A stretch of 7,086 nt of DNA from Phyllobacteriaceae bacterium UBA1059 (GCA_002316345.1 DCDI01000013.1:9832-16917), one strand, 5' to 3'. Positions 1 to 7,007 are shown, counted from the first letter of the stretch. The notes: generated by a model from the letters alone, not told the origin. A program made the numbers and translations.

Positions 1-1
1 A

Positions 2-202
2 CTCGCTTATGAAGTCGACGACATCTACGCGACCTGCCAGCGCCTGATGGATAGCGGCATCACCATCAACCGACCGCCCCGCGACGGCAACATGGCCTTT
101 ATCAAGTCGCCGGATGGGATTTCGATCGAGCTTCTGCAGAAGGGCCCAGCGCTCGAGAAAGCAGAGCCTTGGGCATCCATGGAAAACACCGGCACCTGGT
201 AA
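2..202 (+). CDS. VOC/glyoxalase-like protein, 3' end (lactoylglutathione lyase or methylmalonyl-CoA epimerase-like)
   Basis: The reading frame is open from the window edge to a TAA and encodes the last 66 residues; the 5' end lies outside. It shows the second half of a beta-alpha-beta-beta-beta VOC unit: a helix around VDDIYATCQRLMDSG, a strand NMAFIKSPDG, and the strand ISIELLQKG, whose Glu is at the position of a metal ligand in glyoxalase I and methylmalonyl-CoA epimerases. The end PWASMENTGTW resembles alphaproteobacterial proteins annotated as lactoylglutathione lyase. Members use a divalent metal for isomerisation of glutathione hemithioacetals or epimerisation of methylmalonyl-CoA. The adjacent propionyl-CoA carboxylase gene on the same strand makes a methylmalonyl-CoA epimerase role tempting, but the tail looks more glyoxalase-like and the N-terminal metal ligand is not visible. 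Family call is firm; substrate is open. Confidence 0.8.
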   Translation, partial: LAYEVDDIYATCQRLMDSGITINRPPRDGNMAFIKSPDGISIELLQKGPALEKAEPWASMENTGTW

Positions 203-250
203 GCCGATCACCGCTTTTTCTTCCGGTTGATCTCGCCATTGGACATGGCT

Positions 251-284
251 AACTGTCAGCCGAACAAATGTTTGGCTGACGGTT
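251..284 (+). promoter_or_regulatory. 15-bp hairpin / near-perfect palindrome abutting the pccB ribosome binding site
   Basis: The arms 251-265 and 270-284 pair along their whole length around an AAAT tetraloop (266-269). The only two non-Watson-Crick positions (254/281 and 262/273) are both U-G pairs in + strand RNA, but A-C mismatches in minus strand RNA. The right arm ends one base before the Shine-Dalgarno AGGGAG. No T-run follows, so it is not a classical terminator of the upstream VOC gene. It could be a leader hairpin that affects pccB translation or mRNA stability, or a DNA operator for a dimeric repressor of the TetR or MarR kind. The symmetry is seen directly; the function is inferred. 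Confidence 0.6.
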
Positions 285-290
285 AGGGAG
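285..290 (+). promoter_or_regulatory. Shine-Dalgarno of pccB
   Basis: AGGGAG lies 9 nt upstream of the ATG at 300 and fixes that codon as the start. It sits directly at the base of the 251-284 hairpin, so folding of the hairpin could affect ribosome access. Confidence 0.75.
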
Positions 291-299
291 AGAGCCGGA

Positions 300-1832
<1,533 letters not shown>

Positions 1833-1854
1833 CCGGAATGTTGTTGTTTGCGCC

Positions 1855-3630
1855 TCAATTGAGCGGCCAAACCAGCATGAGCATGGGCACCGCGACCAGC
1901 ACGACGATGATCGACAGCGGCAAGCCCAACCGCGGATAGTCGCTGAATCTGTAGCCGCCGGGCCCCATCACCAGCGTGTTGCACTGGTGACCAATCGGCG
2001 TCAGGAAATCACAACCCGCACCGATCGCAACTGCCATCAGGAAGGCGTCAGGCTTGAAGCCGAGGCCACTTGCATAGCTCGCGGCAATCGGCGCCATGAC
2101 CAGCACCGTGGCGGCATTGTTGAGGAAGGGCGTCACCGCCATGGCGGCAAGGATCACCAGTGCCAAGGCACCATAGGCTGGAAGCATATGGCCAATTACA
2201 ATTAGGCCGCTGGCGATCAGCTCGGTTGCCCCGGTCTCGCGCAGTGACTCCGAGACGGGGATCAAGGCAGCCAGCATCACGAGGATCGGACCATCCATCG
2301 CGCCATAGACTTCGCGCGTGGGCACGACCTTGAACAACACCATGCCCACAGCCGCAGCGAAGAAGGCGACTGCAACCGGCACCGTGCCTGTCGCGGTCGC
2401 ACCCATGGCTACCAGTAGGATCGCCAGCGGCACGAGTCCGCGCCGCACGCTTCCCAGCAGGATCGAGCGCTCCGCCAAAGGAAGGCAGCCGAACTCGCGC
2501 AACACGCCGGGTAAGGCATCACGTTCGCCTTGCAGCACGATAACATCGCCAATGCGGAACTTGACCTCGTTCAGCCGCTCCGTGATGCGGCTGCCCTTTC
2601 GGCTGACGGCCAGCAGATTGGTGTTATAGCGATCAAACAGCGAAAGCTGCTTGGCCGACCATCCAATCAGCGGCGAGTTTTCCCCGATCACCGCTTCGAT
2701 CGCGGCAATTTCGGACGCGGGCCGTGCGCCCTTCACGTCGCGGTCGCCGGTGACCGACAGTCCCTCCTGAGCCACCAAGCGGTCGAGCGCTTCCGGATCC
2801 CCCTCCAGCACAACGATATCGCCGTCACGCAACACGACGTCAGGCAATGGTGTGACGCGCGTGCCCTTGGCGCGAAGCACGGAGGTAACCGTCGCCCCGC
2901 CTGCAGCCGCGCTCAAGAGGTCGGCAATGGTCTTGCCGAGCAGAGCCGACCTCGCGGTGATCCGGGCTTCCGACACATAATTCTTGATGTCGATGGCTTC
3001 ATCAAGCGTGGCGGTCTCACGCGTTCGATGAGGCAGCAGACGGTAGCCGAAGGCTAGGAAAATGACACCGACCACTGCGAGCGCGCCGCCGACCGGCGTA
3101 AAGTCGAACATCGTGAAGGCCGTACCGGTGATCTCTTCCCTCAGCCGTGACACGATGATGTTCGGCGAGGTGCCGATCTGAGTCATCAGCCCGCCGAGCA
3201 AGGACCCGAAGGCCATCGGCATCAGGAACACCGATGGCGAAACGTTGCTGCGCTTGGCGAACTGGAAAGCGATCGGGATCATGATCGCGAGAGCGCCAAT
3301 ATTCTTCACGAAGGCCGAAAGCAGCGTGACAATCACTACAAGAACGATAAGCTGAATTCGGACGCTCGTGACTTTCGGAAAGTAGCGCTGGATCAAAAGC
3401 TCCATAATGCCGGATCGAGCGACGCCGGCACTCACCAGGAGCGCGCTACCTACGATGATGACGATATCGTCGCTGAAGCCGCTGAACGCTTTGTCTGGCG
3501 CAACAATGCCAAGAGCAACGGAAGCAAGAAGGGCGATGGCTGCAACGAGATCATAGCGGAAGCGACCCCAGATGAAGGCGACCATCATCAAAGCGATGAC
3601 GGCGAAGGAACAAATTTGCGGAAATGTCAT
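1855..3630 (-). CDS. SLC13-family permease with two RCK_C (TrkA-C) domains
   Basis: This is a 591-residue inner-membrane protein with the divalent anion:sodium symporter (DASS/SLC13) layout. Hydrophobic segments fill residues 5-195, a soluble stretch spans about 215-385, and a second membrane half spans 395-588. The soluble part holds two tandem RCK_C units (about 217-295 and 303-385), each ending with a strand like DGDIVVLEG or IGDVIVLQG. The paired re-entrant motifs of the fold appear as VKNIGALAIMIP (108-119) with TQIGTSPNIIVS (150-161), and LNNAATVLVMAP (503-514) with TPIGHQCNTLV (544-554). Substrate is not predictable; relatives are linked to sulfate, dicarboxylates and other anions. RCK_C domains suggest gating by a small ligand. 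The frame opens at a TTG (3657), but the ATG at 3630 is preferred, with AGGGGA about 12 nt upstream. It converges on pccB, 22 nt away, without a visible terminator. Confidence 0.88.
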   Translation of the reverse strand: MTFPQICSFAVIALMMVAFIWGRFRYDLVAAIALLASVALGIVAPDKAFSGFSDDIVIIVGSALLVSAGVARSGIMELLIQRYFPKVTSVRIQLIVLVVIVTLLSAFVKNIGALAIMIPIAFQFAKRSNVSPSVFLMPMAFGSLLGGLMTQIGTSPNIIVSRLREEITGTAFTMFDFTPVGGALAVVGVIFLAFGYRLLPHRTRETATLDEAIDIKNYVSEARITARSALLGKTIADLLSAAAGGATVTSVLRAKGTRVTPLPDVVLRDGDIVVLEGDPEALDRLVAQEGLSVTGDRDVKGARPASEIAAIEAVIGENSPLIGWSAKQLSLFDRYNTNLLAVSRKGSRITERLNEVKFRIGDVIVLQGERDALPGVLREFGCLPLAERSILLGSVRRGLVPLAILLVAMGATATGTVPVAVAFFAAAVGMVLFKVVPTREVYGAMDGPILVMLAALIPVSESLRETGATELIASGLIVIGHMLPAYGALALVILAAMAVTPFLNNAATVLVMAPIAASYASGLGFKPDAFLMAVAIGAGCDFLTPIGHQCNTLVMGPGGYRFSDYPRLGLPLSIIVVLVAVPMLMLVWPLN

Positions 3631-3768
3631 GAACGTAAGCAATCCCCTGGCTCGCAAAACGTCCTTAAGGAAAAAACGTTTCGCTTGCCTGATGAAAGTT
3701 CTCGATCAGGCGGATCCGGTGCTTTGGCGCTATCTTCTCGATGAGGGTTGCGGCAGAACTGGCTGATT
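3631..3768. promoter_or_regulatory. Divergent intergenic region with inverted repeat and palindromes
   Basis: This 138-nt spacer separates the starts of the minus-strand permease and the + strand DUF1624 gene, so it must hold promoters for both unless transcription comes from elsewhere. It contains a perfect 7-bp inverted repeat GCCTGAT/ATCAGGC (3687-3693 and 3705-3711, 11-nt spacer), a 10-bp palindrome TCCTTAAGGA (3662-3671) and AAACGTTT (3674-3681) within an A-rich patch. These could be operator half-sites or hairpins in the permease leader. No convincing -35/-10 pair was found on either strand. Confidence 0.35.
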
Positions 3769-4764
3769 ATGACGCATGATTTGGCCCCCGCCCGCCCCGC
3801 TTCCAATCGCATCCGCGCCATCGACGTGGCGCGCGGCGTCGCGCTTGTTGCGATGGCAATCTACCATTTCACATGGGATCTGGAGTTCTTCGGCTATGTC
3901 GAGCCAGGTCTGACCGCCTTTGGCGGCTGGAAGATCTTCGCGCGCTGCATCGCGTCCAGCTTCCTGTTCTTGGTCGGTGTCAGTCTTGTGCTGGCGCATG
4001 CGCGCGGCGTGCGCTGGCGACCGTTTCTTGTCCGCTTAGCTCAAGTTGCCTTGGCAGCAGCTGCGATCTCGCTGGTGACCTGGCTAGCCGTTCCTGGCGG
4101 CTTCATCTTCTTCGGCATTCTGCATCAGATCGCTCTGGCAAGCCTGCTTGGCGTGTTGCTGCTGCGCATACCTGCGCTGGTACTTGCGGCGCTTGCAGCC
4201 TTCGTGATCGCCGCGCCGTTGTTCCTGCGCGCAGAGGTGTTCGACACACCCTGGCTATGGTGGGTTGGATTGTCGTCGGTGAACCCGCACTCGAACGACT
4301 ACGTGCCGCTATTCCCTTGGTTCGGCGCTGTGCTGCTGGGGATGGCTGCCGCGAAACGTGCGCAACGGTTCGGTATCTTCGAGCGCACGCGCTCGTGGTC
4401 ACCTCCCCGCCCGTTGCGCGTCCTTGAAGTTGGCGGGCGGCACAGTCTGGCTTTCTACCTGATCCATCAGCCGGTGCTGATTTCGCTGGTCTGGATGGCG
4501 GCTCAGCTCGCTCCGCCGCATGCTCCTGATCCACGTGTGGGGTTCAGCAGGGCCTGTGAGGCTCAGTGCATCGAGGTGCGCGATCAGGCGTTCTGTACTA
4601 GCTATTGCGGCTGCGTCATGGAAGGCGTGGCAGAGCTTCCGGGTGGTATTGCTGGTCTTGATCGCAATCCGGGCGATGCGAGCCAGCAAAACCGACTGCA
4701 GGAGATCGCCGCCATGTGTACCGGCGAGACCGATCTCCAGCAGTTAGACAGTCCGGACGAGTAG
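3769..4764 (+). CDS. DUF1624 membrane protein (HGSNAT-like acyltransferase family) with Cys-rich tail
   Basis: This 331-residue integral membrane protein starts with RIRAIDVARGVALVAMAIYHFTWD (14-37), the hallmark of DUF1624, related to the catalytic part of heparan-alpha-glucosaminide N-acetyltransferase. Other family landmarks are FFGILHQIAL (114-123), PLFPWFG (180-186) and GRHSLAFYLIHQP (223-235). Roughly seven to eight membrane helices run to about residue 248. A soluble tail follows with C263, C267, C276, C280, C282 and C317, arranged C-x3-C-x8-C-x3-C-x-C. The family is thought to transfer acyl groups across the membrane, but bacterial substrates are unknown. The frame opens at a TTG (3748) with no usable Shine-Dalgarno; the ATG at 3769 sits right before the conserved core and is preferred, though its ribosome site is also weak. 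Its stop is 2 nt from that of the convergent 98-aa gene. A metal- or disulfide-based role for the tail is inference. Confidence 0.88.
   Translation: MTHDLAPARPASNRIRAIDVARGVALVAMAIYHFTWDLEFFGYVEPGLTAFGGWKIFARCIASSFLFLVGVSLVLAHARGVRWRPFLVRLAQVALAAAAISLVTWLAVPGGFIFFGILHQIALASLLGVLLLRIPALVLAALAAFVIAAPLFLRAEVFDTPWLWWVGLSSVNPHSNDYVPLFPWFGAVLLGMAAAKRAQRFGIFERTRSWSPPRPLRVLEVGGRHSLAFYLIHQPVLISLVWMAAQLAPPHAPDPRVGFSRACEAQCIEVRDQAFCTSYCGCVMEGVAELPGGIAGLDRNPGDASQQNRLQEIAAMCTGETDLQQLDSPDE
4701..4738. terminator. Hairpin in the convergent gene ends, possible terminator for the 98-aa gene
   Basis: Arms 4701-4708 (GGAGATCG) and 4731-4738 (CGATCTCC) are perfectly complementary, and an inner 4-bp stem joins 4710-4713 to 4723-4726. 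It lies inside the 3' end of the DUF1624 coding sequence. Read on the minus strand, it begins 28 nt after the stop of the 98-aa gene, and a short T4 run (within GGTTTTGC) follows about 9 nt after the stem. That spacing is poor for a Rho-independent terminator, so this is a tentative call. Confidence 0.25.
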
Positions 4765-4766
4765 GT

Positions 4767-5063
4767 TTAATCGCCCGGATCGTTCTCGAAGGTCGCGTCG
4801 TCCGTACCGGTGGTGACGCGCGGGCTGGCGCTGGTGACGCCGTTGTTCTCGCGGCCATGTTCGGACTGCACGAACTGGCCGCGCGCGTCCTTTTCGACGG
4901 AAGAGCGGTCATTACCCTCGCCGCGCTCGGTGTCGCGCGACTTTAGGGGCGAGGACTGCTTGGCATCCTGCGCATGCGACTGCAGGTTTACGCCAGCACC
5001 TTCGCTGTTGGCTTCACTGAGGCCGTTGGGGGCGCTGCCTGGGGAGTAAGGGGTTCCAGCCAT
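4767..5063 (-). CDS. Small hydrophilin-like Gly/Ser-rich hypothetical protein (98 aa)
   Basis: I do not recognise a named family. The protein has 98 residues, about 12% Gly and 13% Ser, 16 Asp/Glu against 9 Lys/Arg, no Cys or Trp, and no hydrophobic segment or signal peptide. It should be soluble, acidic and largely disordered, meeting the loose description of a hydrophilin (desiccation/osmotic stress protein). Conserved-looking patches are LSEANSEGAGVNL (15-27), KQSSPLKSRDTERGEGND (35-52) and GQFVQSEHGRENNG (62-75). The ATG has an excellent Shine-Dalgarno (AAGGAGA, 8 nt upstream), the best in the window, which supports a real and well-translated gene. A GGAAC-N16-GATT site upstream resembles an EcfG stress promoter. 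It follows the glycosyltransferase by 43 nt and ends 2 nt from the convergent DUF1624 gene. A stress-protection role is inference. Confidence 0.75.
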   Translation of the reverse strand: MAGTPYSPGSAPNGLSEANSEGAGVNLQSHAQDAKQSSPLKSRDTERGEGNDRSSVEKDARGQFVQSEHGRENNGVTSASPRVTTGTDDATFENDPGD

Positions 5064-5071
5064 GATGTTGG

Positions 5072-5078
5072 TCTCCTT
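5072..5078 (-). promoter_or_regulatory. Strong Shine-Dalgarno of the 98-aa gene
   Basis: AAGGAGA on the minus strand lies 8 nt before the ATG at 5063. It is near-consensus and is the main reason to accept this small gene as real with this start. Confidence 0.8.
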
Positions 5079-5086
5079 CCTTGTTG

Positions 5087-5103
5087 CGGGCAGGTATTGC
5101 CCG
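5087..5103 (-). other. GC-rich hairpin between glycosyltransferase stop and 98-aa gene
   Basis: CGGGCA (5087-5092) and TGCCCG (5098-5103) form a perfect 6-bp stem with a 5-nt loop, starting 3 nt after the glycosyltransferase stop. No T-run follows on the minus strand, so it is at best a weak terminator. If the promoter at 5114-5138 is used, this hairpin would sit at the extreme 5' end of the short leader and could stabilise that mRNA. Confidence 0.4.
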
Positions 5104-5106
5104 TCC

Positions 5107-6288
5107 TCAAAGCAATCCGGCAGGCTTTTGGTTGTTCCTCTCGTTCACGCGCTTTGCCAAATGCTGAATCGAATGATCCCAGGTCCAGTTCGCAAGAACG
5201 GTGTCGCGCGGGTTCATGGCGTCTGCTCGTGCAAGCAGGGCATCGATGCCTTCGTGGAAGCGGTCGGGTTCGGCGGTCATGCCTGTTTCGGGCGTGATGT
5301 ATTGCAAACCGCAGCGCAGGCCGGCATTTGCGAGAACGGGCAGGCCGGCCAGCATGTATTCGGTGAGGATGGCGGGCGCGCCGTCATCGATGCCGCAGAC
5401 CACGCTGATGCGGGCCTGGTTCATCAGGCGGTTGACCTCATCGAACGGCACACCGGGGGGACCGACGAAAGTCACGTCGAGACCGCGCTGGGCTGCTTGA
5501 TGGCGGAGGTCATCGGCCATTTCGCCATAGCCGAACACGCAGAGCGCTCTCGTGCCTGGGCGCCGTTCGAGGGCGTCGAAAAGGATATCGTGGCGCTTGT
5601 AGCCCTGGGCTGCGGCGACGTAGATGACGTCGTAGGGCTTTTCCGTGGCCAGTGGGCGGAAGGTCTGCGGGTCGGCAAAGTCCGGGCCGATGGGGAGGAC
5701 GAGGCACTCCATGCCGGGCAACCGTGCGCGCACTTCGTCGCTTTGCCATTCCGCGCCGGTCAGCACGAGATCGAAGTGACGGCCGACTTCGTCGGGGATG
5801 CGGAAGGCGGGGGCGTCGATGGAGTTGTAGATCTTGAAGCTGTCTCGACAGGCTTTGAGGATACGCTCGTCGACGCCGAGGCCCCAGACGCAGAGGACCT
5901 TCGGCGCGCCATAAGCTGCGATGAAGCCGAGCATGTCGGTGGAGCGGAACGGTGCGTCTTCGCCGTCGAGGTGGAAGGCGCGGCGGGCAAGAACCGGGTG
6001 GTCTTCCGCATAAGGCGGCGGCGAGGATGGGCGCCAGTGGTGCCAGATCTCGACGCGTCCGGCGAGGCCAGACTTGACCGCGGCAAGCGGTAGGCGTTCG
6101 AGGTAGCCGCCGGTGACGGAGAGTGCATCGCGCTGTAATGGCGTTGCACTATCGCCGGGCGGTGGGCTTCGCCGGCCGTCCAGCCAGCGATCCCTTGCTT
6201 CCTGTTCCGAGCCGCCGATCGGTTCGGGCGGCCAGCCATCGCGGAAATCGGAGATGACGACGATGGTGTCGGAGAGCGAAGGCGGCAT
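5107..6288 (-). CDS. GT-B glycosyltransferase (group 1 / GT4-like)
   Basis: From the ATG at 6288 this is a 393-residue soluble protein with two Rossmann-like halves. The N half starts TIVVISDFRDGWPPEPIGGSE (8-28), with a GG loop typical of GT-B acceptor domains. The C half starts near residue 218 with YDVIYVAAAQGYKRHD (219-234), including the basic KR of the donor phosphate site, then ALCVFGYGE (248-256) and DDGAPAILTEYMLAGLPVLAN (301-321). In the last block the family's EX7E motif is read as D302-x7-E310. It should transfer a sugar from a nucleotide-sugar donor; acceptor and product are unknown, and no other polysaccharide genes lie nearby. The frame extends to a TTG at 6318 (403 aa) but neither start has a good Shine-Dalgarno, and the TTG overlaps the -10 of a candidate EcfG promoter, which favours the ATG. 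Confidence 0.85.
   Translation of the reverse strand: MPPSLSDTIVVISDFRDGWPPEPIGGSEQEARDRWLDGRRSPPPGDSATPLQRDALSVTGGYLERLPLAAVKSGLAGRVEIWHHWRPSSPPPYAEDHPVLARRAFHLDGEDAPFRSTDMLGFIAAYGAPKVLCVWGLGVDERILKACRDSFKIYNSIDAPAFRIPDEVGRHFDLVLTGAEWQSDEVRARLPGMECLVLPIGPDFADPQTFRPLATEKPYDVIYVAAAQGYKRHDILFDALERRPGTRALCVFGYGEMADDLRHQAAQRGLDVTFVGPPGVPFDEVNRLMNQARISVVCGIDDGAPAILTEYMLAGLPVLANAGLRCGLQYITPETGMTAEPDRFHEGIDALLARADAMNPRDTVLANWTWDHSIQHLAKRVNERNNQKPAGLL
5114..5138 (-). promoter_or_regulatory. Candidate EcfG-type (general stress) promoter for the 98-aa gene
   Basis: On the minus strand GGAAC (5138-5134) is followed after 16 nt by GATT (5117-5114). Alphaproteobacterial EcfG/RpoE2-type promoters follow GGAAC-N16-17-CGTT, or more loosely GGAAC-N18-TT; this site has the exact -35 block and the TT at the right distance, but GA instead of CG before it. 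Transcription would start near 5105 and give a leader of about 40 nt. It overlaps the last codons of the glycosyltransferase gene. Confidence 0.45.
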
Positions 6289-6316
6289 GCGATGCTTGAA
6301 CTCGTTGAGCGAGTAC

Positions 6317-6341
6317 AAGCTACAAAGCTGCCGCCGGTTCC
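6317..6341 (-). promoter_or_regulatory. Candidate EcfG-type promoter for the glycosyltransferase
   Basis: Minus-strand GGAAC (6341-6337) is followed after 16 nt by GCTT (6320-6317), the same two-block arrangement as at 5114-5138: exact -35 and correctly placed TT, with the CG of the family consensus not matched. Transcription would begin near 6308-6310, about 20 nt before the ATG at 6288. This makes the TTG at 6318 unlikely as a start. Confidence 0.38.
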
Positions 6342-6357
6342 CGACCCTCCTGCCACG

Positions 6358-6374
6358 CCCGCCGGTCAGGCGGG
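6358..6374 (-). terminator. Hairpin enclosing the DUF4112 stop codon, terminator-like
   Basis: CCCGCC (6358-6363) and GGCGGG (6369-6374) form a perfect all-GC 6-bp stem, and the minus-strand TGA (6368-6366) lies in its 5-nt loop. No T-run follows, so it may only pause or partly end transcription between DUF4112 and the glycosyltransferase. An AGGAGG (6350-6345) follows, but no start codon stands at a suitable distance. Confidence 0.3.
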
Positions 6375-6851
6375 ATTGCGCACCCAGTCGCCATCGATGA
6401 TCGGCGCGCCATGCTGGGGCGAAGCCGGTTTCGCGCGATGGGTTCCGGCTCGCTCATGCAGATGCGCCTTGAGCAGCGCGACATTGCGCAGGTTGGCGCG
6501 GAAGAAGGCGTCACCCACCCAGCCTGCCAGCGGCACGATGCTGATGCCGAAGTCGATGCCCAGATTGGCAAGCATGCGGCCGAGCACACGCTTCGGCACA
6601 CCGAGGCGATGCGCTTCCCAGATGATGTAGGCGGTCAGCGACTTCGCGACGATCAGGCCAGCGCCGGGAATGAAGTTCAGCAGCGCATCGGCACCGATAC
6701 GGGTGCCGATGATCGGTACGCGAAACGCGCTGTCGAGGAAGATCGACAAGCGGTCGAGGCGCGCGATTGCGGCAGCGTCGCTTTCCGCGCTCGGCTCTTG
6801 CCGCGCGAAAAAGCCTTTTTGGACGAACATCATGTCTTGAACAGTGGGCAT
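6366..6851 (-). CDS. DUF4112 domain membrane protein
   Basis: This 161-residue protein matches DUF4112 along residues 30-131: ARLDRLSIFLDSAFRVPIIG (30-49), RIGADALLNFIPGAGL (51-66), a membrane segment about 57-80, RLGVPKRVLGRMLANLGIDF (82-101), and a second hydrophobic stretch ending PLAGWVGDAFFRANLRNVALL (107-127). The function of the family is unknown; members are small membrane proteins. In many members the first Pro-Gly loop reads PGxGD; here it is PGAGL, with the Asp replaced, while D55, D100 and D114 are kept. The N-terminal 30 and C-terminal 30 residues are polar and look disordered. The frame opens at a TTG (6866), but the ATG at 6851 has GAGAGGA 6 nt upstream, part of which is that TTG region, so the ATG is the start. 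It may be co-transcribed with the glycosyltransferase, 77 nt downstream. Confidence 0.88.
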   Translation of the reverse strand: MPTVQDMMFVQKGFFARQEPSAESDAAAIARLDRLSIFLDSAFRVPIIGTRIGADALLNFIPGAGLIVAKSLTAYIIWEAHRLGVPKRVLGRMLANLGIDFGISIVPLAGWVGDAFFRANLRNVALLKAHLHERAGTHRAKPASPQHGAPIIDGDWVRNPA

Positions 6852-6857
6852 CCCAAA

Positions 6858-6864
6858 TCCTCTC
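6858..6864 (-). promoter_or_regulatory. Shine-Dalgarno of the DUF4112 gene
   Basis: GAGAGGA on the minus strand lies 6 nt before the ATG at 6851. It decides the start against the in-frame TTG at 6866, which overlaps it. Confidence 0.75.
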
Positions 6865-6902
6865 AATGCAAACCCGCCGGATCGCCGGTTCGTTTAGTGA
6901 GA

Positions 6903-6951
6903 GGGTCCGACATCGCTGCGGTTTTCGCCGCAACCAGAGGGGCCCGGACCC
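6903..6951. other. Structured element upstream of DUF4112: two-stem hairpin
   Basis: GGGTCCG (6903-6909) pairs with CGGACCC (6945-6951), enclosing a second stem TGCGG (6917-6921)/CCGCA (6928-6932). A competing short stem GGGG (6939-6942)/CCCC (6949-6952) would use the same right arm, so two exclusive folds are possible. It lies 52-100 nt upstream of the DUF4112 start on that gene's strand. It matches no riboswitch or small RNA I recognise. Confidence 0.4.
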
Positions 6952-6969
6952 CGACAACCAAGATATTGT

Positions 6970-7007
6970 GATGGTGGGGCGGGTGTACAAGACCCCTCTC
7001 CACCATC
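6970..7007. other. Long hairpin in the intergenic region, terminator-like
   Basis: GATGGTGG (6970-6977) pairs with CCACCATC (7000-7007). On + strand RNA the stem continues with a G-U and a G-C pair, a mismatch and three more G-C pairs (6981-6983/6994-6996), about 13 pairs in 38 nt. On the + strand only TTT follows; on the minus strand it lies 30 nt after the stop at 7038 and has no T-run. It may end transcription of the upstream minus-strand gene, or be part of a structured leader of DUF4112. Confidence 0.4.

Noticed and set aside
227..255. TTGATC/TAACTG as a promoter for pccB
   Set aside because: The -10 matches the consensus too poorly to call, though some promoter may exist in the spacer.
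1833..1865. CTCAATTGAG palindrome between the ends of pccB and the permease as a bidirectional terminator
   Set aside because: The arms allow only about 3 bp around a loop and no T-run follows on either strand.
2530..3057. Open + strand frame of 175 codons within the permease gene
   Set aside because: Antisense to a well-supported membrane protein, and no ribosome site or family resemblance was seen.
5062..6093. Long + strand open frame (343 codons) opposite the glycosyltransferase
   Set aside because: The minus-strand frame has clear GT-B motifs, while the + strand product (rich in D, G, V, A) is the usual mirror of a high-G+C gene.
6868..6892. CGAAC with downstream TTT upstream of DUF4112 as a third EcfG-like site
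   Set aside because: The first block is CGAAC rather than GGAAC and the spacing to the TT is too short, so it does not fit the pattern of the other two.
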